Shown: positions 8,472 through 17,123 of the stretch, in pieces
How the letters are laid out: every line of letters begins with the position of its first letter
Numbering within the stretch: position 1 is the first letter of the stretch
Assembly: GCF_014737315.1 (NCBI RefSeq)
Contig: NZ_JPUF01000003.1
Coordinates: 59,980-123,979, forward strand
Length of the DNA: 64,000 nucleotides
Direction of reading: 5' to 3'
Source of the DNA: Treponema zioleckii
GTDB taxonomy: Bacteria > Spirochaetota > Spirochaetia > Treponematales > Treponemataceae
Notes under the pieces: model-generated
Databases searched by the model: none
What the model was told of the DNA's origin: nothing
What the model saw: the letters and a program-made list of their open reading frames with translations, nothing else
Translations under genes and position numbers: made by a program

Positions 8472-9062
8472 TTAAAGCTCCTTAATTGCATCAGCAATTG
8501 CTATGAGTCTTGGACTTATTTCGTATTCTGCTAAATCTCCCATAAGCACAAAATCTTTTGCCTCAATGGCCTGCTTAAAATCCTCAAGAATATGAGTGAA
8601 ATCAGCAAAGAAATCACCAATACTCTTGTTACCGATATTGAAATTTTCAAAGTCTTCTGGAAATAAGGCTGAAAGAGAAGTTGTTCTGCAGAAACTGTCA
8701 ATAAAATCGGCCAACATTGTTATTAAGTTGCTGGCATCGCTATCTTTGCCTGTTTGCAATTTTACTGGCAATTCAAGCAGTTTTTCTGATATTTGAACGC
8801 TCTGCTCAGCTTCATTTCTTAAAGTCGCTTTTATATCCTCGAGTGAAACAACTGTGAATTCAAGTTTCGTTGAGTCCTCCAATGGCTGCTTGCAAGCATC
8901 ATCAAAAGAGGAAGCGGTGATTGTTTTTCCATTTAAAATAATTCCTGTTGTTGTGGCCTTGTTTTTTGAACACTCCAACTCAAATGCCTTTAAAACATCA
9001 CCGACAGTTTTTTCGTTCTCAATCGTTATATCTGCTTTATTGTTGTTAATAAAAAATTCCAT
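8472..9062 (-). CDS. FliD-linked protein of unknown function
   Basis: A 196-residue acidic, cytosolic-looking protein lying between fliD and the PilZ gene. Residues 1-75 resemble a small beta-grasp-like pattern (MEFFINNNKADITIENEKT, V-G-D-V-L, I-I-L-N-G-K); residues 85-196 are predicted helical and end DFKQAIEAKDFVLMGDLAEY followed by EISPRLIAIADAIKEL. This FliT/FliS-like size and position suggests a FliD or flagellin chaperone or a regulator, but no family signature is recognised. It is 42 nt after fliD and 3 nt before the PilZ gene, so it is in the operon. Confidence 0.75.
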   Translation of the reverse strand: MEFFINNNKADITIENEKTVGDVLKAFELECSKNKATTTGIILNGKTITASSFDDACKQPLEDSTKLEFTVVSLEDIKATLRNEAEQSVQISEKLLELPVKLQTGKDSDASNLITMLADFIDSFCRTTSLSALFPEDFENFNIGNKSIGDFFADFTHILEDFKQAIEAKDFVLMGDLAEYEISPRLIAIADAIKEL

Positions 9063-9104
9063 TCTTCTTTCCTATAAAATCAATTTTATATTTTTTATAT
9101 TGTA

Positions 9105-11183
9105 CTACTGATTTCTACTATTTGCAAAATTACTTAATGAATTTGATTGTGCATTCAAATTATTAAGAGTTCCTTCCATTTGACTGTACTTTTGGCGTAG
9201 CTGAGACTCTTTTGAGCCCATTTGAGATTCCAGATTTTTTATTTTAGTTTCAGAAAGAGAAATCTTACTGTCGATTCCTGCATTTTTTGTTGCAATGATT
9301 CCACCACTTTGAACCCACGAGGTTAACTGCTTGTCGAGTGCAAATCCAATTCCAGAGTCGATTACCAAATCTCCGTCGGAGTCAAAACCAAATAGATTTT
9401 TTATTTGCTCCATATCGGAGTCGAGCACTGAATCTAATTTTTTTTCGTCGATTTCAAGGTACCCGCGCATTTGAGCAGCGTTGTAAGAACCTCCGCCGTT
9501 TCCTGAAGCGCGAGTAGAAATGCCTATCTGTGCGAGCATTGTAATTGTCGCTTCGTCAGACCACTTGTAATTCCCCGAAATTATGTTCCTTAAAGATGTT
9601 TTGCCATTCGACAAAGAAAAATCTCCCTGAAACATTCCGAGGCGTTTGTTAGCGTCTTCTTGCTCTTCTTTTGAAAGATAACTTAATTCGCTAACGATTT
9701 CAGGTTTATTTTCGCTCAAAATATTCATTTCTGAAATTACTTGATTATAATTTCCAACAAATTGAATAAGAGCATCTTTTGCAGATTCCTTATCGGAAGT
9801 GATGTCGATTGTTGCCGTTTTTTCTGTTGGTTGATGGACATTCAGAGTTACGTGAGGAATTACGTCGTCAATTTTATTATTTGGTCGGTTAATTGTAATG
9901 CCATTGTATTTTATTATTGCATCACCTGCTTCACTGACAGGATTTATTGGCGAGTAACCTAGATTCTTTTTTTCATCGTAAACGCTCAAAGGCGTCATTG
10001 AAATTGTCGTTCCTGTATTTCGATTGCGCACGACGACACTGTCAATATCTGGAAAGTCCTTGACCGATATTGAGATATTCCTTTCGCCTGTATTCGGGTC
10101 TACGGCAAACGAATCGGTTTTTATTGGAAGTTCGCTTCCGTTTTTGTTGCGTACATAAAAATCCGCTTCCCCTGAAATCGGGACGAGTGGCTCGGCTGGA
10201 ATTGGAGGTAAGCTTGTCTCGCTTGCTTGATTTTGTACGATTAATTCGTCATATTTTGCATTGCCTGCATCTGGTAATTCTGGGCGCGTAGTACGTTTTA
10301 TATTCAATTCTTCGGTAATATCTTCTGTTTCCAAAAGAGAATAACTGAAGTCGATTCTTTCTGATGTGATTTCTGTAAGTTTTGGATCTATTTGAATCGT
10401 AAAGCCTGAGCGAGGGGGCAAGATGATTTTTTTTGTTTCTGTGTCAATCGTCACTTGCTCTGTTGTCATTTCGAGCATTCCGTCTTGCTCGATTTCTGGC
10501 ATTGGTTCTTCGATTGCTGGATTTGACAATTCTTCTAGTCTTGAGCCAAATTCTGTAACATCTTTTTTGCTTTTTTCAACGATATTATTTGCCAAAGCGT
10601 AGGAAAGTGCGTCATCTTGAAAAATAAGGTTGTTTTCTGCCCCTGTTTTTAGGGACTCAATCAGTAATGCCTGCTTATTGTTGCTAACACCGACCAATGA
10701 AACTTTTATCGTGTTGTTTCCGCGTTTGTTTAATGCCGTTACGAAATCGGTGAGTTTTCCACCTTTCCAATTGAAAGAGATTGTTTTTTCTGCAACTTTA
10801 AAAGTGTATTTTCCTTTTGGTACTTGCGAATTTTTTTCAAGTTCCGATGATAAAAAACGATCCGCCTTTGCTTCTGTTATTACATCCACTTTTATTGAAT
10901 CATATGCAGCTTCTCGTCCAGCTTCTGCTGTTATTGCTCGTTCATCAGAAGAATTTGCAAGTTTATTGTTAAAAGGATTATCGAAAGAGTATAAGGTCTT
11001 TGTGCTTTCCCTAAGAGACGTCATTCGTTGATTTACGCCTCGCCAAGCACTTTGCTGTTCTTTATACCTATCGAGAGCCTCCTGCTCACGTGTGAGCGGA
11101 AGCCTCTCTTTTTGCATCAATGCTTCGATATAGTCTTTGGTTTTATATTTGTCACTGACACCAGGTATTGAAATTTCAGCCAT
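9105..11183 (-). CDS. fliD: Flagellar filament cap / hook-associated protein 2
   Basis: FliD caps the growing filament and folds incoming flagellin. The 692-residue protein has the FliD_N region (ISIPGVSDKYKTKDYIEALM then LPLTREQEALDRYKEQQSAW, residues 4-50) and a FliD_C region (about 420-690) that includes ITINRPNNKIDDVIPHVTLN, the family flagellin-hook motif, and a terminal coiled coil of K/S/Q-rich helices. It is longer than enteric FliD (~470) because of an inserted beta-rich middle at about 210-400, a spirochaete trait. The start is 50 nt downstream of flaG. Confidence 0.95.
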   Translation of the reverse strand: MAEISIPGVSDKYKTKDYIEALMQKERLPLTREQEALDRYKEQQSAWRGVNQRMTSLRESTKTLYSFDNPFNNKLANSSDERAITAEAGREAAYDSIKVDVITEAKADRFLSSELEKNSQVPKGKYTFKVAEKTISFNWKGGKLTDFVTALNKRGNNTIKVSLVGVSNNKQALLIESLKTGAENNLIFQDDALSYALANNIVEKSKKDVTEFGSRLEELSNPAIEEPMPEIEQDGMLEMTTEQVTIDTETKKIILPPRSGFTIQIDPKLTEITSERIDFSYSLLETEDITEELNIKRTTRPELPDAGNAKYDELIVQNQASETSLPPIPAEPLVPISGEADFYVRNKNGSELPIKTDSFAVDPNTGERNISISVKDFPDIDSVVVRNRNTGTTISMTPLSVYDEKKNLGYSPINPVSEAGDAIIKYNGITINRPNNKIDDVIPHVTLNVHQPTEKTATIDITSDKESAKDALIQFVGNYNQVISEMNILSENKPEIVSELSYLSKEEQEDANKRLGMFQGDFSLSNGKTSLRNIISGNYKWSDEATITMLAQIGISTRASGNGGGSYNAAQMRGYLEIDEKKLDSVLDSDMEQIKNLFGFDSDGDLVIDSGIGFALDKQLTSWVQSGGIIATKNAGIDSKISLSETKIKNLESQMGSKESQLRQKYSQMEGTLNNLNAQSNSLSNFANSRNQ

Positions 11184-11233
11184 ATTATATTTTATTTCTG
11201 CGTTGAGTAGGGCAGAGTTATAGAAATTATGCC

Positions 11234-11632
11234 TTAAACCAAGACGTTAAATAAGTGACCCGTAGATCTTCTCATTTTTGCCTTCAGATTTTGCTCAGCA
11301 GCAGAAGGTATCTCCTTAATGACTCTATTTGTTTGGGGATCAACTATTGCAACGACTACCTGTCCAATATCCTGATTTACATTAAACTGAACTTTTCGTC
11401 CTAAGACAATTTCTGATACTTTTTGAACTTCAATTGCATCTTCTTTATCTTTTGCAATATTACTTTTCAGTCTCTGAACAACTTGTTCCACGTCAGCCAT
11501 TGGGCCTTTTTCGATTCTTACAAGTTGCCCATGCTGCACAGGAGTATTTATTGTTCTGGAGAAAGTGTTTGTGTGGCCATCCGTTGCCATAACCAATGTT
11601 GATTGTAGTTTCTGTGAACTTCCAATATTCAT
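11234..11632 (-). CDS. flaG: FlaG-family flagellar protein
   Basis: A 132-residue protein with the FlaG core in its C-terminal half: LGRKVQFNVNQDIGQVVVAI followed by VDPQTNRVIKEIPSAAEQ (about 76-115). FlaG proteins affect filament length and are commonly encoded beside fliD, as here. The N-terminus is variable. AGGAGG lies 8-9 nt upstream of the ATG. A terminator-like hairpin (11648-11682) ends immediately before that ribosome site, so expression of flaG may depend on read-through or a promoter downstream of the flaB gene. Confidence 0.88.
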   Translation of the reverse strand: MNIGSSQKLQSTLVMATDGHTNTFSRTINTPVQHGQLVRIEKGPMADVEQVVQRLKSNIAKDKEDAIEVQKVSEIVLGRKVQFNVNQDIGQVVVAIVDPQTNRVIKEIPSAAEQNLKAKMRRSTGHLFNVLV

Positions 11633-11647
11633 AGGTTTTTCCTCCTG

Positions 11648-11682
11648 AAAAAAAGGGAAAAGGGGGGCGCACCTCTTTTCCC
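11648..11682 (-). terminator. Terminator or attenuator between flaB and flaG
   Basis: On minus, GGGAAAAG (11682-11675) pairs with CTTTTCCC (11662-11655) around a GC-rich loop that can extend the stem, followed by seven or more T (11654-11648). The T run abuts the AGGAGG of flaG. It would end the flaB message; read-through would put flaG and fliD under the same promoter. Confidence 0.7.
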
Positions 11683-11790
11683 TACATTTATCTAAGTAAA
11701 AGACGACATCCAGTTGTCTCTCAATTTAGATCAATGATTTTTTTATTAGATATTTTTCAATCTAATACCAGCCTAGCATCAAAAGCTAAA

Positions 11791-12645
11791 CTAGCGAAGC
11801 AATGCGAGTACGTTCTGTGACTGGCTATTAGCCTGTGCAAGCATTGCTGTACCAGACTGTGTAAGAATCTGGTTCTTTGTGTATTCAACCATCTCAGAAG
11901 CCATATCTGTATCACGAATACGTGATTCAGCGGCCTGAAGGTTCTCGGCAGCCACTCCAACTCCCTGAGCAGCCATCTCAAAGCGATTCTGGTAAGCACC
12001 AAGATCTGCGCGCTGCTTAGAAACGATTTTAAGAGCGTTGTCCAAAGTGCCAATAGAAGCGTTTGCTGACTCTGGTGTAGAAATGCTGAGCTGCTCGTCA
12101 GTTCCCTGTGCACCTTTAAGACCAAGTGCTTGAGCAGTCATTGTTCCGATATATACACGTGTGTTCTGGTCCATATTAGCACCGATTTGGAACTGCATAA
12201 CGCGTCCTGATACAGACTCTTTTGCAAATGAACCTGTAAGCATGTTCATACCGTTGAACTGTGCCTGTGAAGCAATACGATCAACTTCTGAAACAAGCTG
12301 TGAAACTTCTACCTGAATCTGCATACGATCTTCGTCTGAGTAAATACCGTTAGCTGACTGTACAGCCAATTCACGAACTCTCTGAAGAATATCCTGTGTT
12401 TCCTGCAAGTATCCTTCTGTAGACTGAATGAAAGAAACTCCATTCTGAATATTTCTATTAGCCTGATTGAGACCGCGAATCTGTGAACGCATCTTCTCAG
12501 ATACTGCCAATCCAGAAGCGTCATCTCCAGCACGATTAATTTTCTGACCTGAACTGAGCTTTTCGATGCTTCCCATCAACTGGTCGTTGCTAACTCCCAA
12601 TGTTCTGTCTGCATACATTGAGCTCATGTTGTGATTGATTACCAT
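11791..12645 (-). CDS. flaB: Flagellin FlaB (periplasmic flagellar core protein), first copy
   Basis: FlaB is the core filament subunit of spirochaete periplasmic flagella. The 284-residue protein begins [14 protein letters not shown] and ends [17 protein letters not shown], both flagellin D0/D1 hallmarks, and has the short middle typical of FlaB (no D2/D3). An ATG 15 nt upstream overlaps GGAGG and is rejected; GGAGG lies 8 nt before the chosen ATG at 12645. It differs clearly from the second copy (13135-13995), so the two are paralogues rather than a recent duplication. A terminator-like hairpin follows. Confidence 0.96.
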   Translation of the reverse strand: MVINHNMSSMYADRTLGVSNDQLMGSIEKLSSGQKINRAGDDASGLAVSEKMRSQIRGLNQANRNIQNGVSFIQSTEGYLQETQDILQRVRELAVQSANGIYSDEDRMQIQVEVSQLVSEVDRIASQAQFNGMNMLTGSFAKESVSGRVMQFQIGANMDQNTRVYIGTMTAQALGLKGAQGTDEQLSISTPESANASIGTLDNALKIVSKQRADLGAYQNRFEMAAQGVGVAAENLQAAESRIRDTDMASEMVEYTKNQILTQSGTAMLAQANSQSQNVLALLR

Positions 12646-13065
12646 AATATTGTCCTCCATGATTTAAACTTTATAGCTTCATGCTACAAGTCCTGTCTGT
12701 GCAGGCTGGCTATGACTTTGCGCCTTCATATCCAGATTTAGACCTATGACAGCAGGAAACGTTATTATATTCCCGTCTGTGAAAATTTAGGGTACAAATA
12801 ATAACTTTTCACGCTGTTACAGACACATGAATGACAAATTTTTCAAAGAACAAAATGCGTCTAAATACGCACTAAATAATTATCAAAAACGACTAGTTCA
12901 ACTAAGAACTAATTTTGATGCATCAGCAAAATCACTGAAAAGCATCTTTAAATATAATATAACACAATTAAAAAATTTTGTCATATATATTTTTGGGATA
13001 ATTACGTATTGTAATTTGAATTTTGGATGTTTTTTGGAGATTTTAGAGTAAATAAAGTGAAGTAG
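12646..13065 (-). promoter_or_regulatory. Leader and promoter region of the first flaB
   Basis: A 420-nt spacer without a convincing gene. A TATAAT (minus, 12769-12764) is the best -10 but no -35 or sigma-28 box fits around it. The ~110-nt leader that would follow contains CCTG-CACAGA-CAGG nested in AAGT/ACTT, then GGAGG. A 74-codon plus-strand frame at 12827-13051 is asparagine/isoleucine-rich with no ribosome site and is probably noise. Confidence 0.4.
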
Positions 13066-13122
13066 AAAAAAACACCGCAAAATTATTGGACGGAAATAAA
13101 AATATTCCCGTTCCAATAATTT
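13066..13122 (-). terminator. Rho-independent terminator of the second flaB
   Basis: An 11-bp perfect stem AAATTATTGGA (13080-13090) / TCCAATAATTT (13112-13122), extended by CGG/CCG, is followed on minus by seven T (13072-13066). It begins 12 nt after the flaB stop. Confidence 0.85.
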
Positions 13123-13134
13123 GATTATACAGTA

Positions 13135-13995
13135 CTATCTAAGCAAAGACAAGACTGTCTGAGACTGAGAGTTAGCCTGAGCCAACATAGCAGTTCCAGC
13201 CTGGTTAAGTACCTGGTTCTTTGTGAAGTCAACCATCTGTTTAGCCATATCTGTATCACGGATGCGGCTTTCAGATGCCTGAAGATTTTCTGCAGCAACG
13301 TTTACGCCCTTAACTGCATATTCCAGACGATTCTGGTATCCACCAAGGTCTGCACGCTGTTTGTTAATCTTCTTGAGAGCTTCGTCAATAGTACCGATTG
13401 CGCGGTTGGCCAATTCCGGTGTTGAGAGAGAGATTTTCTCTTCTGTTCCAACTTCGCGGATTCCAAGAGCAGCAGCTGTCATTGTTCCAATGAAAACCTG
13501 AACGCGCTGATCCATGTTAGCTCCAACGTGGAACCACATAGAAGCTGTTACTGCGTTTTCACCAGTTGACTGTGCAAAGCGTCCTGTGAGCATGTTCATA
13601 CCGTTGAACTGTGCCTGAGAAGCGATGCGATCTACCTCAGCAACAAGCTGTGAAACTTCTACCTGAATCTGCATACGATCTTCGTCAGTATAGATACCGT
13701 TTGAAGACTGTACAGCGAGCTCGCGGATTCTCTGAACGATATCAGTTGTTTCCTGGAGGTATCCCTCTGTTGTCTGGATGAAGCTGATTCCGTTCTGAGC
13801 GTTCTCAGAAGCTTTGTTCAAACCTCTGATCTGAGCGCGCATTTTTTCAGATACTGCAAGACCTGAAGCATCATCACCAGCGCGGTTGATTTTTTCGCCT
13901 GATGAAAGTTTTTCCATGTCTTTAGAAAGACTCAAGTTTGTTACTCCAAGCTGACGGCTTGAGTAGAGAGCTGACATGTTGTGGTTAATGACCAT
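13135..13995 (-). CDS. flaB: Flagellin FlaB (periplasmic flagellar core protein), second copy
   Basis: A 286-residue core flagellin starting [14 protein letters not shown] and ending [17 protein letters not shown], with the FlaB-specific stretch [20 protein letters not shown] (about 37-56). An in-frame upstream extension to 14058 lacks a ribosome site; GGAGG lies 8 nt before the ATG at 13995. It has its own sigma-28 promoter (14156-14183), a structured ~155-nt leader with a likely CsrA hairpin, and a strong terminator, so it is a separately regulated single-gene unit. Spirochaetes usually carry several FlaB proteins that mix in one filament. Confidence 0.97.
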   Translation of the reverse strand: MVINHNMSALYSSRQLGVTNLSLSKDMEKLSSGEKINRAGDDASGLAVSEKMRAQIRGLNKASENAQNGISFIQTTEGYLQETTDIVQRIRELAVQSSNGIYTDEDRMQIQVEVSQLVAEVDRIASQAQFNGMNMLTGRFAQSTGENAVTASMWFHVGANMDQRVQVFIGTMTAAALGIREVGTEEKISLSTPELANRAIGTIDEALKKINKQRADLGGYQNRLEYAVKGVNVAAENLQASESRIRDTDMAKQMVDFTKNQVLNQAGTAMLAQANSQSQTVLSLLR

Positions 13996-14003
13996 AGTTT
14001 TTT

Positions 14004-14039
14004 CCTCCGTGGAAATTTTCGGACAGAATCCTTTCTGTC
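14004..14039 (-). promoter_or_regulatory. Candidate CsrA-binding region in the flaB leader
   Basis: On the message strand a 7-bp stem GACAGAA/TTCTGTC (14039-14033 with 14028-14022) displays AGGA as a tetraloop. About 20 nt downstream, GGAGG (14008-14004) is the Shine-Dalgarno. CsrA recognises GGA in a hairpin loop together with a second GGA at the ribosome site. csrA and its antagonist fliW are encoded in this window. Binding is inferred. Confidence 0.6.
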
Positions 14040-14155
14040 TGCTAGTAAAAGGAAACATCTGTATTACAAGGCTACATCCGTCTCCTTTTACATATCTTGA
14101 CTTGTCTGTGCGGAAGCTCCTACGAAGTTTTACCGCACATGACTTGTCGTTTATA

Positions 14156-14183
14156 GTTTCGGCAATAGACGTTAGAACCTTTA
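14156..14183 (-). promoter_or_regulatory. Sigma-28 (FliA-type) promoter of the second flaB
   Basis: On minus, TAAAGGTT (14183-14176), 12 nt, GCCGAAAC (14163-14156). This is close to the flagellar consensus and has the same 12-nt spacer as the promoter before flgN. It lies in the gap right after rdgB and predicts a leader of about 150 nt. Confidence 0.8.
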
Positions 14184-14191
14184 ATAAAAAT

Positions 14192-14830
14192 TTAAATTTT
14201 TATTTGTTTTAAAAATTCTGCAATCTCTTTTACGGCTTTTCCCCTATGAGAAATTTTGTTCTTTTCTTCTGCCGTGATTTCTGCAACGGTTTTTCCGTAT
14301 TCCGGAAGATATACGATAGGGTCGTAGCCAAAGCCCCCTGTTCCGGCAGCCTTGTCAATTGACTCAATCAATTCGCCCTCGAATGTTTCTTGAGCAATGA
14401 AAAATCTGTCTTTTGCGACATAGAGGACGATCGAGCAAGTGTAATGACAAGAACGGTCTTTTGAGCCGCTTGTGTTAAGCTGCTCAATCAGGAGCCTGTT
14501 CTGCTCTTCCTGCGAAATTTTTGAGCCGTCAGGGCGGCCATGCACAAAATCAGGACCGGCGTATCTGGACGTGTAAATCCCCGGCTCGTCGTTTAGTGCC
14601 GTAACGCAAAGACCTGAATCGTCGGCAATTACTGGTTTGCGGACAATATTCCACAAAGCTTTGGCTTTTATCATACTGTTTTCGTAGAAAGTTAAGCCTG
14701 TTTCTTCGGGATTAAAGTCGATTCCGTCATCCGCAGGAATTCTTATTTCGTAATCTCTGAGAATTTCCTGCATCTCTTTTTGTTTGTGTCTGTTTCCAGT
14801 TGCTAAATATAAAATCATATCAAAAATCAT
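14192..14830 (-). CDS. rdgB: dITP/XTP pyrophosphatase (RdgB/HAM1 family)
   Basis: This enzyme hydrolyses non-canonical purine nucleoside triphosphates (ITP, dITP, XTP) to the monophosphate and cleans the nucleotide pool. Visible family motifs: [14 protein letters not shown] near the N-terminus (substrate loop), [20 protein letters not shown] with the catalytic acidic pair, and [17 protein letters not shown] near the C-terminus, then I-S-H-R-G-K-A. The frame stays open to an ATG at 14887 overlapping the upstream gene, but the conserved start is nearer MILYLATGN; 14830 is chosen and 14818 is equally possible. No clear ribosome site decides it. It lies 25 nt after the sigma-like gene, so likely cotranscribed. 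Confidence 0.93.
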   Translation of the reverse strand: MIFDMILYLATGNRHKQKEMQEILRDYEIRIPADDGIDFNPEETGLTFYENSMIKAKALWNIVRKPVIADDSGLCVTALNDEPGIYTSRYAGPDFVHGRPDGSKISQEEQNRLLIEQLNTSGSKDRSCHYTCSIVLYVAKDRFFIAQETFEGELIESIDKAAGTGGFGYDPIVYLPEYGKTVAEITAEEKNKISHRGKAVKEIAEFLKQIKI

Positions 14831-14855
14831 ATCGTTTTGATTTTTCCGAGTCCAC

Positions 14856-15783
14856 TTAACTTTCTTTTTTATCATCATTTTTCTCATCTTCGTCTCTTAC
14901 AAGTTTTTTGAAAAATTCAAGATACTCTTCGCTTTTTGTGTGATTTATACAGAAATAAATTTTTCGCCGGTCAATTCCTAGTTCTTCGGCAATTTTTGTA
15001 TTTGTTGGCGAAAGAACGAATTTTTTATTCAATCGTTCGTTTTGTTTTTTCCATATTTCTGATTGCATTTCATATTTTTTCTTAAGTTCCTCGTAAGTCT
15101 GGGAGTCGCAATCCTCTTTTTGCATTTTGATAAAATATTTTTTTTGATTATAGAAAGCCTTGTTTCGTCGTGCGATTAACAAGTCCCTCCTGTCTGATTT
15201 TTCTACAGTCGCTTTGTTCAGGTTTGCGATTTTTTCTTCAAGTTCTTCTATGCCCATTCCTGTGAAATTGGCAACTTTTGAGATGAGCGATTCGTCGATT
15301 TCGTGGCATGATTTGCAGGCGAGAATCAAAACTGCGAGTTTTGCCTATTTTTATTTTTTTTGATTCAGCTTTTGTTTCGGTTTGTTGATTCTGTTCTGTT
15401 TTTGGCATTTCGAAAACTTCGTCTTGCAAACTTGTCGGTTCTGCAGCCAGACAGTTCTCGCCTTTTATGACGTACTCGATATTTTTTTCTTCTTCTTGTT
15501 TTTCAAAATATTTTTTGAGCCATTTTATTTTTAGGAAATGAATGCAGCTGTAAACGTAACATCTGAATTCCAGTGTTCCGGGATTGTATGAGTTGATGAT
15601 TTGCGGGAATTTTTTTTGTGAGTCGAGCAGAAAATCGCTGATTTGGTCTTCATTTAGATTTTTTAGGTTGTACCAATTCTTTTTAAAATAAATATCTTCC
15701 CAAATACGGTTGCAGGCTTTTTTTAAAGAAAGTTCTCCGTTTTTTACGAGTGTCGGAATCTCGTTGATTTTGATTTTTTCCAT
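14856..15783 (-). pseudogene. Sigma-factor-like protein of a treponemal family, split by a one-base frameshift
   Basis: The 5' frame (15783 to 15238) and 3' frame (to 14856) together give about 308 residues. Residues ~35-95 resemble sigma-70 region 2 (DFLLDSQKKFPQIINSYNP then F-R-C-Y-V-Y-S-C-I); the C-terminus has a region-4-like helix-turn-helix (TKIAEELGIDRRKIYFCINH). Between lies a C-K-S-C segment and a charged coiled helix. Removing one A from AAAA (plus 15339-15342) joins K-I-K-I-G-K to L-A-V-L-I-L-A-C-K-S-C; the 3' frame has a TAG just upstream, so the shift must be within this short stretch. AAGGAG lies 8-10 nt before the ATG, behind a sigma-54 promoter. DNA-binding or sigma activity is inferred, not shown. 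Confidence 0.68.
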
Positions 15784-15818
15784 GAAAATAACTCCTTTTT
15801 TTTTATACAGTTCTTATA

Positions 15819-15834
15819 GCAATTTCCGTGCCAA
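15819..15834 (-). promoter_or_regulatory. Sigma-54 (RpoN) promoter
   Basis: On minus, TTGGCACG-GAAA-TTGC (15834-15819) matches the -24/-12 consensus YTGGCACGNNNNTTGCW at every position, with GG and GC exactly 10 nt apart. Transcription would start near 15808 and reach the sigma-like gene after about 25 nt. Such promoters need an enhancer-binding ATPase. Confidence 0.88.
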
Positions 15835-15948
15835 GATTGAAAAATGAATAAAAAAAGTGAAAAAACATGAAAAAAATGTGAATTTTCTTGATTTTTGAGC
15901 AGATTTTCTTGGAAAATTTAACTTTTTTTAACAAAATCAAACAAAAGT

Positions 15949-16067
15949 TTGCAAAAGTTTGCTTTTTCTTGCAATTTCTTACAATTTTTCAAACTGAATC
16001 TTGCAAATTCTTGCAAAATAAAACAAAAAACTTGCAAAATTGAACTGGGATTTGCTTGATTTTGCAA
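15949..16067. repeat. Degenerate 10-bp-periodic TTGCAA array
   Basis: The 6-bp palindrome TTGCAA occurs at 15949, 15969, 16001, 16011, 16032 and 16062; gaps are 20, 32, 10, 21 and 30, all near multiples of one helical turn. One-base variants fill intermediate steps (TTGCTT at 15959 and 16052, TTACAA at 15979). The whole spacer 15843-16115 is very AT-rich with A/T tracts in phase, so it is likely curved. It lies 115-250 bp upstream of the sigma-54 promoter. Confidence 0.8.
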
Positions 16068-16115
16068 GTTTTTGTTTGAACTATTTTATTCGGTTTAAGA
16101 GAGTGGTTGGAAAAA

Positions 16116-17102
16116 TTATTGCATCATTGTTTTGCTGAATTCTTTTAAAATCATCTGAATTACTTCGTCGAGCTGCCCTTCAACACTTAAACCCGCTGCA
16201 TTTTTGTGTCCGCCGCCGCCGAATTTTGCGGCAATGGCACTTACGTCTATTTTGTCGCGGGAACGGAAGCCTGCCGTGCATGAGTGGTCTGTGTCTTGCC
16301 GCACGAAAAGGACTGCCTCTACGCCTTCTGTTGCGAGGAGCAATGAATAAAGTGCGTCGCTGTCGCGTCCTTCCTGACCGAGTTTTTTTGTGTCGTCCAT
16401 CGTTTCGTAGGTTACGACCAGGCTGTTATTGAAGTATCTTTCTGCGCGCGTGAGCATTATGCCGAGCAATTTTCTTGTATTGTAAGCTCGCCCGCCTGTG
16501 ATTGTTTCGTAAGTGCTTCTTGGGTTCGCACCACATTCTACGAGTCTTGCCGCCCCTTTAAAAACTTCTGCTGAATCAGTTCCCAAGAATCTAAAATAAC
16601 CTGTATCGGTGCAAAGTCCAAAGAAAAGTTGTTCGGCGGTTTCTTTTGACGGAACACCAACTATTTTTTCGTAAAGCTGCTGGACTAGGCACGCTGTGGC
16701 CGGTGAGGTCGCGTCGATGATGCTGTTCTGCGTCGCCTCGGCTGTTTTGTGGTGGTCGATTATGTAGGTGTCAAGGTTTGACAAATCGCCATAAATGTCT
16801 CCGAGCCGGCTTTGCTCCGAACAGTCGAGGATTATGAGGGCTGCTTTTTTGCGCTCCTCGTCAGAAAGTCGTTTTGGCGTATTTGTAAAAAACTCAGCCT
16901 TGTTTTTTATTTCGGTGCGTTTGAAAGGCCCTGCAGAAAGAAGTTGACATTCAAGTTTTTTTGTTTTCAGGAGTGTCTCCATGCCCAAACAACTAAAAAT
17001 CGCGTCTCCGTCAGGTTCTTTGTGCCCTATTACGTAAAAAAAATTGTGGGAATCCAAAAATGCTGAAAATTCCTTAATTTTTTCATCAGAAATGATTTGC
17101 AT
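16116..17102 (-). CDS. nrnA: DHH-family bifunctional oligoribonuclease / pAp phosphatase
   Basis: NrnA degrades short RNA oligonucleotides (including pGpG from c-di-GMP) and removes the 3' phosphate of pAp. The 328-residue protein has DHH motif I GHKEPDGDAIFSCLGM (about 26-41), motif II LDCSEQSRLGD (about 93-103), the DHH signature IIDHHKTAEA (about 114-123), and the DHHA1 C-terminal motif GGGGHKNAAG (about 293-302). Length is right for the family. The stop is followed by the AT-rich TTGCAA array. c-di-GMP turnover would connect it loosely to the PilZ protein nearby. Confidence 0.93.
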   Translation of the reverse strand: MQIISDEKIKEFSAFLDSHNFFYVIGHKEPDGDAIFSCLGMETLLKTKKLECQLLSAGPFKRTEIKNKAEFFTNTPKRLSDEERKKAALIILDCSEQSRLGDIYGDLSNLDTYIIDHHKTAEATQNSIIDATSPATACLVQQLYEKIVGVPSKETAEQLFFGLCTDTGYFRFLGTDSAEVFKGAARLVECGANPRSTYETITGGRAYNTRKLLGIMLTRAERYFNNSLVVTYETMDDTKKLGQEGRDSDALYSLLLATEGVEAVLFVRQDTDHSCTAGFRSRDKIDVSAIAAKFGGGGHKNAAGLSVEGQLDEVIQMILKEFSKTMMQ

Positions 17103-17123
17103 AATTACTCCAAAAAGATTTAG

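Noticed and set aside
12827..13051. Plus-strand 74-codon frame between the two flaB genes
   Set aside because: No ribosome site, N/K/I-rich composition typical of AT-rich spacer, and it overlaps the flaB upstream region.
11791..13995. Tandem flaB genes as a recent duplication
   Set aside because: Sequences, leaders and promoters differ along their length, so they are old paralogues.
15949..16067. CRISPR array
   Set aside because: Units are about 10 bp with no unique spacers.
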